Shown piece by piece: positions 63,377 to 64,000 of a stretch of DNA of 64,000 nucleotides. Origin of the DNA: Leishmania mexicana MHOM/GT/2001/U1103 (lineage: Eukaryota > Euglenozoa > Kinetoplastea > Trypanosomatida > Trypanosomatidae); contig NC_018312.1 of the NCBI RefSeq assembly GCF_000234665.1, forward strand, positions 1,421,791 through 1,485,790, given 5' to 3'. The notes under the pieces were generated by a model. That model saw only the letters and a program-made list of their open reading frames with translations, was not told the DNA's origin and searched no databases. Numbering within the stretch: position 1 is the first letter of the stretch; each line of letters begins with the position of its first letter. Made by a program: the position numbers and the translations under genes.

Positions 63377-64000
63377 GGACGTGATGGGTGAGCGCGGGTG
63401 GTGTGTGTGTGCGAGCGCGTGTGTGTCTGGGCGGAGGGGCGTGTGTACGGATGCAGGGCCCCAACGCGTGCTGCGACTGGCACCGGCGCCTTCGTCGGCG
63501 CATCGCGCGCACACGGTGTGGCTGCGTCTCACACCCCCTGCTCGGTGCTGACGTCTGTCTGTGGTGTGGTGCGGGGCTGCTGCGGTGCGGTGTCTGTGCG
63601 TGTTGGGCCCGTCTGCGCAGCTGCCGTGCCCGTGCCTGCTGTGTGCCGCGACGGGGTCTGTGTGCTTGTGTGCTGGTGTCTCCCCCGGCGGTGCTGTGGT
63701 CGGTGTGTGTTCTGCTGTGCGGGCCAGTGCTCGGGTGCGACGGTGCGTGGTGGCGGTGCTGCATGCCGCCCGCCCGCACGCCGTGGCGGCCCGCCTCGCC
63801 TGCGCACGGGTCTCCATCGTGGCCGCGCAGGCGCTCGTTTGGCGACGCGGAAGCGAGAAGGACGCAGCCGGAGGCACCAGGCGGTGTGCTGTGCGCCTGC
63901 GTGTCGTTGCACTCTCTCCCCCTCGTCCTCGCCGTGCGGCGCGCGGCACATGCCCCGGCCTCCTTTCCTGATGCTTTTTGTCTGTGCGCATGCCAGCCAG
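63377..64000 (+). other. Pre-amastin spacer, cut by window end
   Basis: Colinear with the first 0.6 kb of 49173-50106. No gene is supported. Confidence 0.55.

Larger units (their letters stand above)
59295..64000 (+). repeat. Array unit after A6, running off the window end
   Basis: Standard short-form order up to the pre-amastin spacer. By comparison with unit 3, the next amastin should start about 0.9-1.0 kb beyond the window. Confidence 0.75.

Noticed and set aside
1..64000. tRNA, rRNA or snRNA genes
   Set aside because: I looked for tRNA box A/B-like pairs and for rRNA-like conserved blocks and saw none I could support by eye; a covariance-model scan would settle it.

Overview
The window looks like the nuclear genome of a trypanosomatid of the Leishmania group. 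It is GC-rich and intronless, and every recognisable gene lies on the + strand, as in a polycistronic cluster. Genes are separated by long spacers rich in (CA)n/(GT)n microsatellites and polypyrimidine tracts ending in AG, which is the form of spliced-leader acceptor sites. The gene content points the same way: tuzins and amastins. The arrangement recalls the amastin-tuzin array that I remember from Leishmania chromosome 8; the chromosome and species are inference. It is a draft assembly with four 100-N gaps.

Region 1 (about 1-17 kb) has few genes. After some 5 kb of low-complexity spacer, which holds one eroded unidentified coding relic near 2.7-3.7 kb, come a small J-domain protein (5348-6214) and a 1,339-residue two-pass membrane protein (8633-12652). 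The latter ends in a kinase fold whose catalytic motifs are degenerate. At 14.9-16.4 kb lies a broken gene of a family I do not recognise, called X here.

Region 2 (17-25 kb) is a tuzin cluster: two intact tandem tuzins (17581-19395 and 20722-22629) and a third that is a multiply frameshifted pseudogene (about 23.7-25.0 kb).

Region 3 (26-64 kb) is a tandem array of delta-type amastins. Six are visible (A1 26087, A2 29574 partial, A3 37375, A4 44274, A5 50151, A6 58707), and at least one more is hidden by the gap at 53893-53992. From A2 on, each repeat unit runs in the same order: amastin; conserved 3' flank with a 26-codon mini-ORF; a strong splice-acceptor-like tract; a SIDER-like degenerate retroposon of about 0.5 kb; a GC-rich spacer; a short tuzin remnant; a conserved pre-amastin spacer; and the next amastin's splice acceptor. 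The A2-A3 interval is the long form and still carries an X relic and more of the tuzin. The other units share a deletion of about 2.0 kb.

My reading is that an ancestral X-tuzin-amastin cassette lost X and tuzin function first and was then amplified as an amastin-only unit. Amastins are surface glycoproteins of the intracellular stage, tuzins are P-loop membrane proteins of unknown role found beside amastins, and the repeats between them are probably post-transcriptional control elements. All alignments were made by eye, so boundaries of relics and repeats are approximate.
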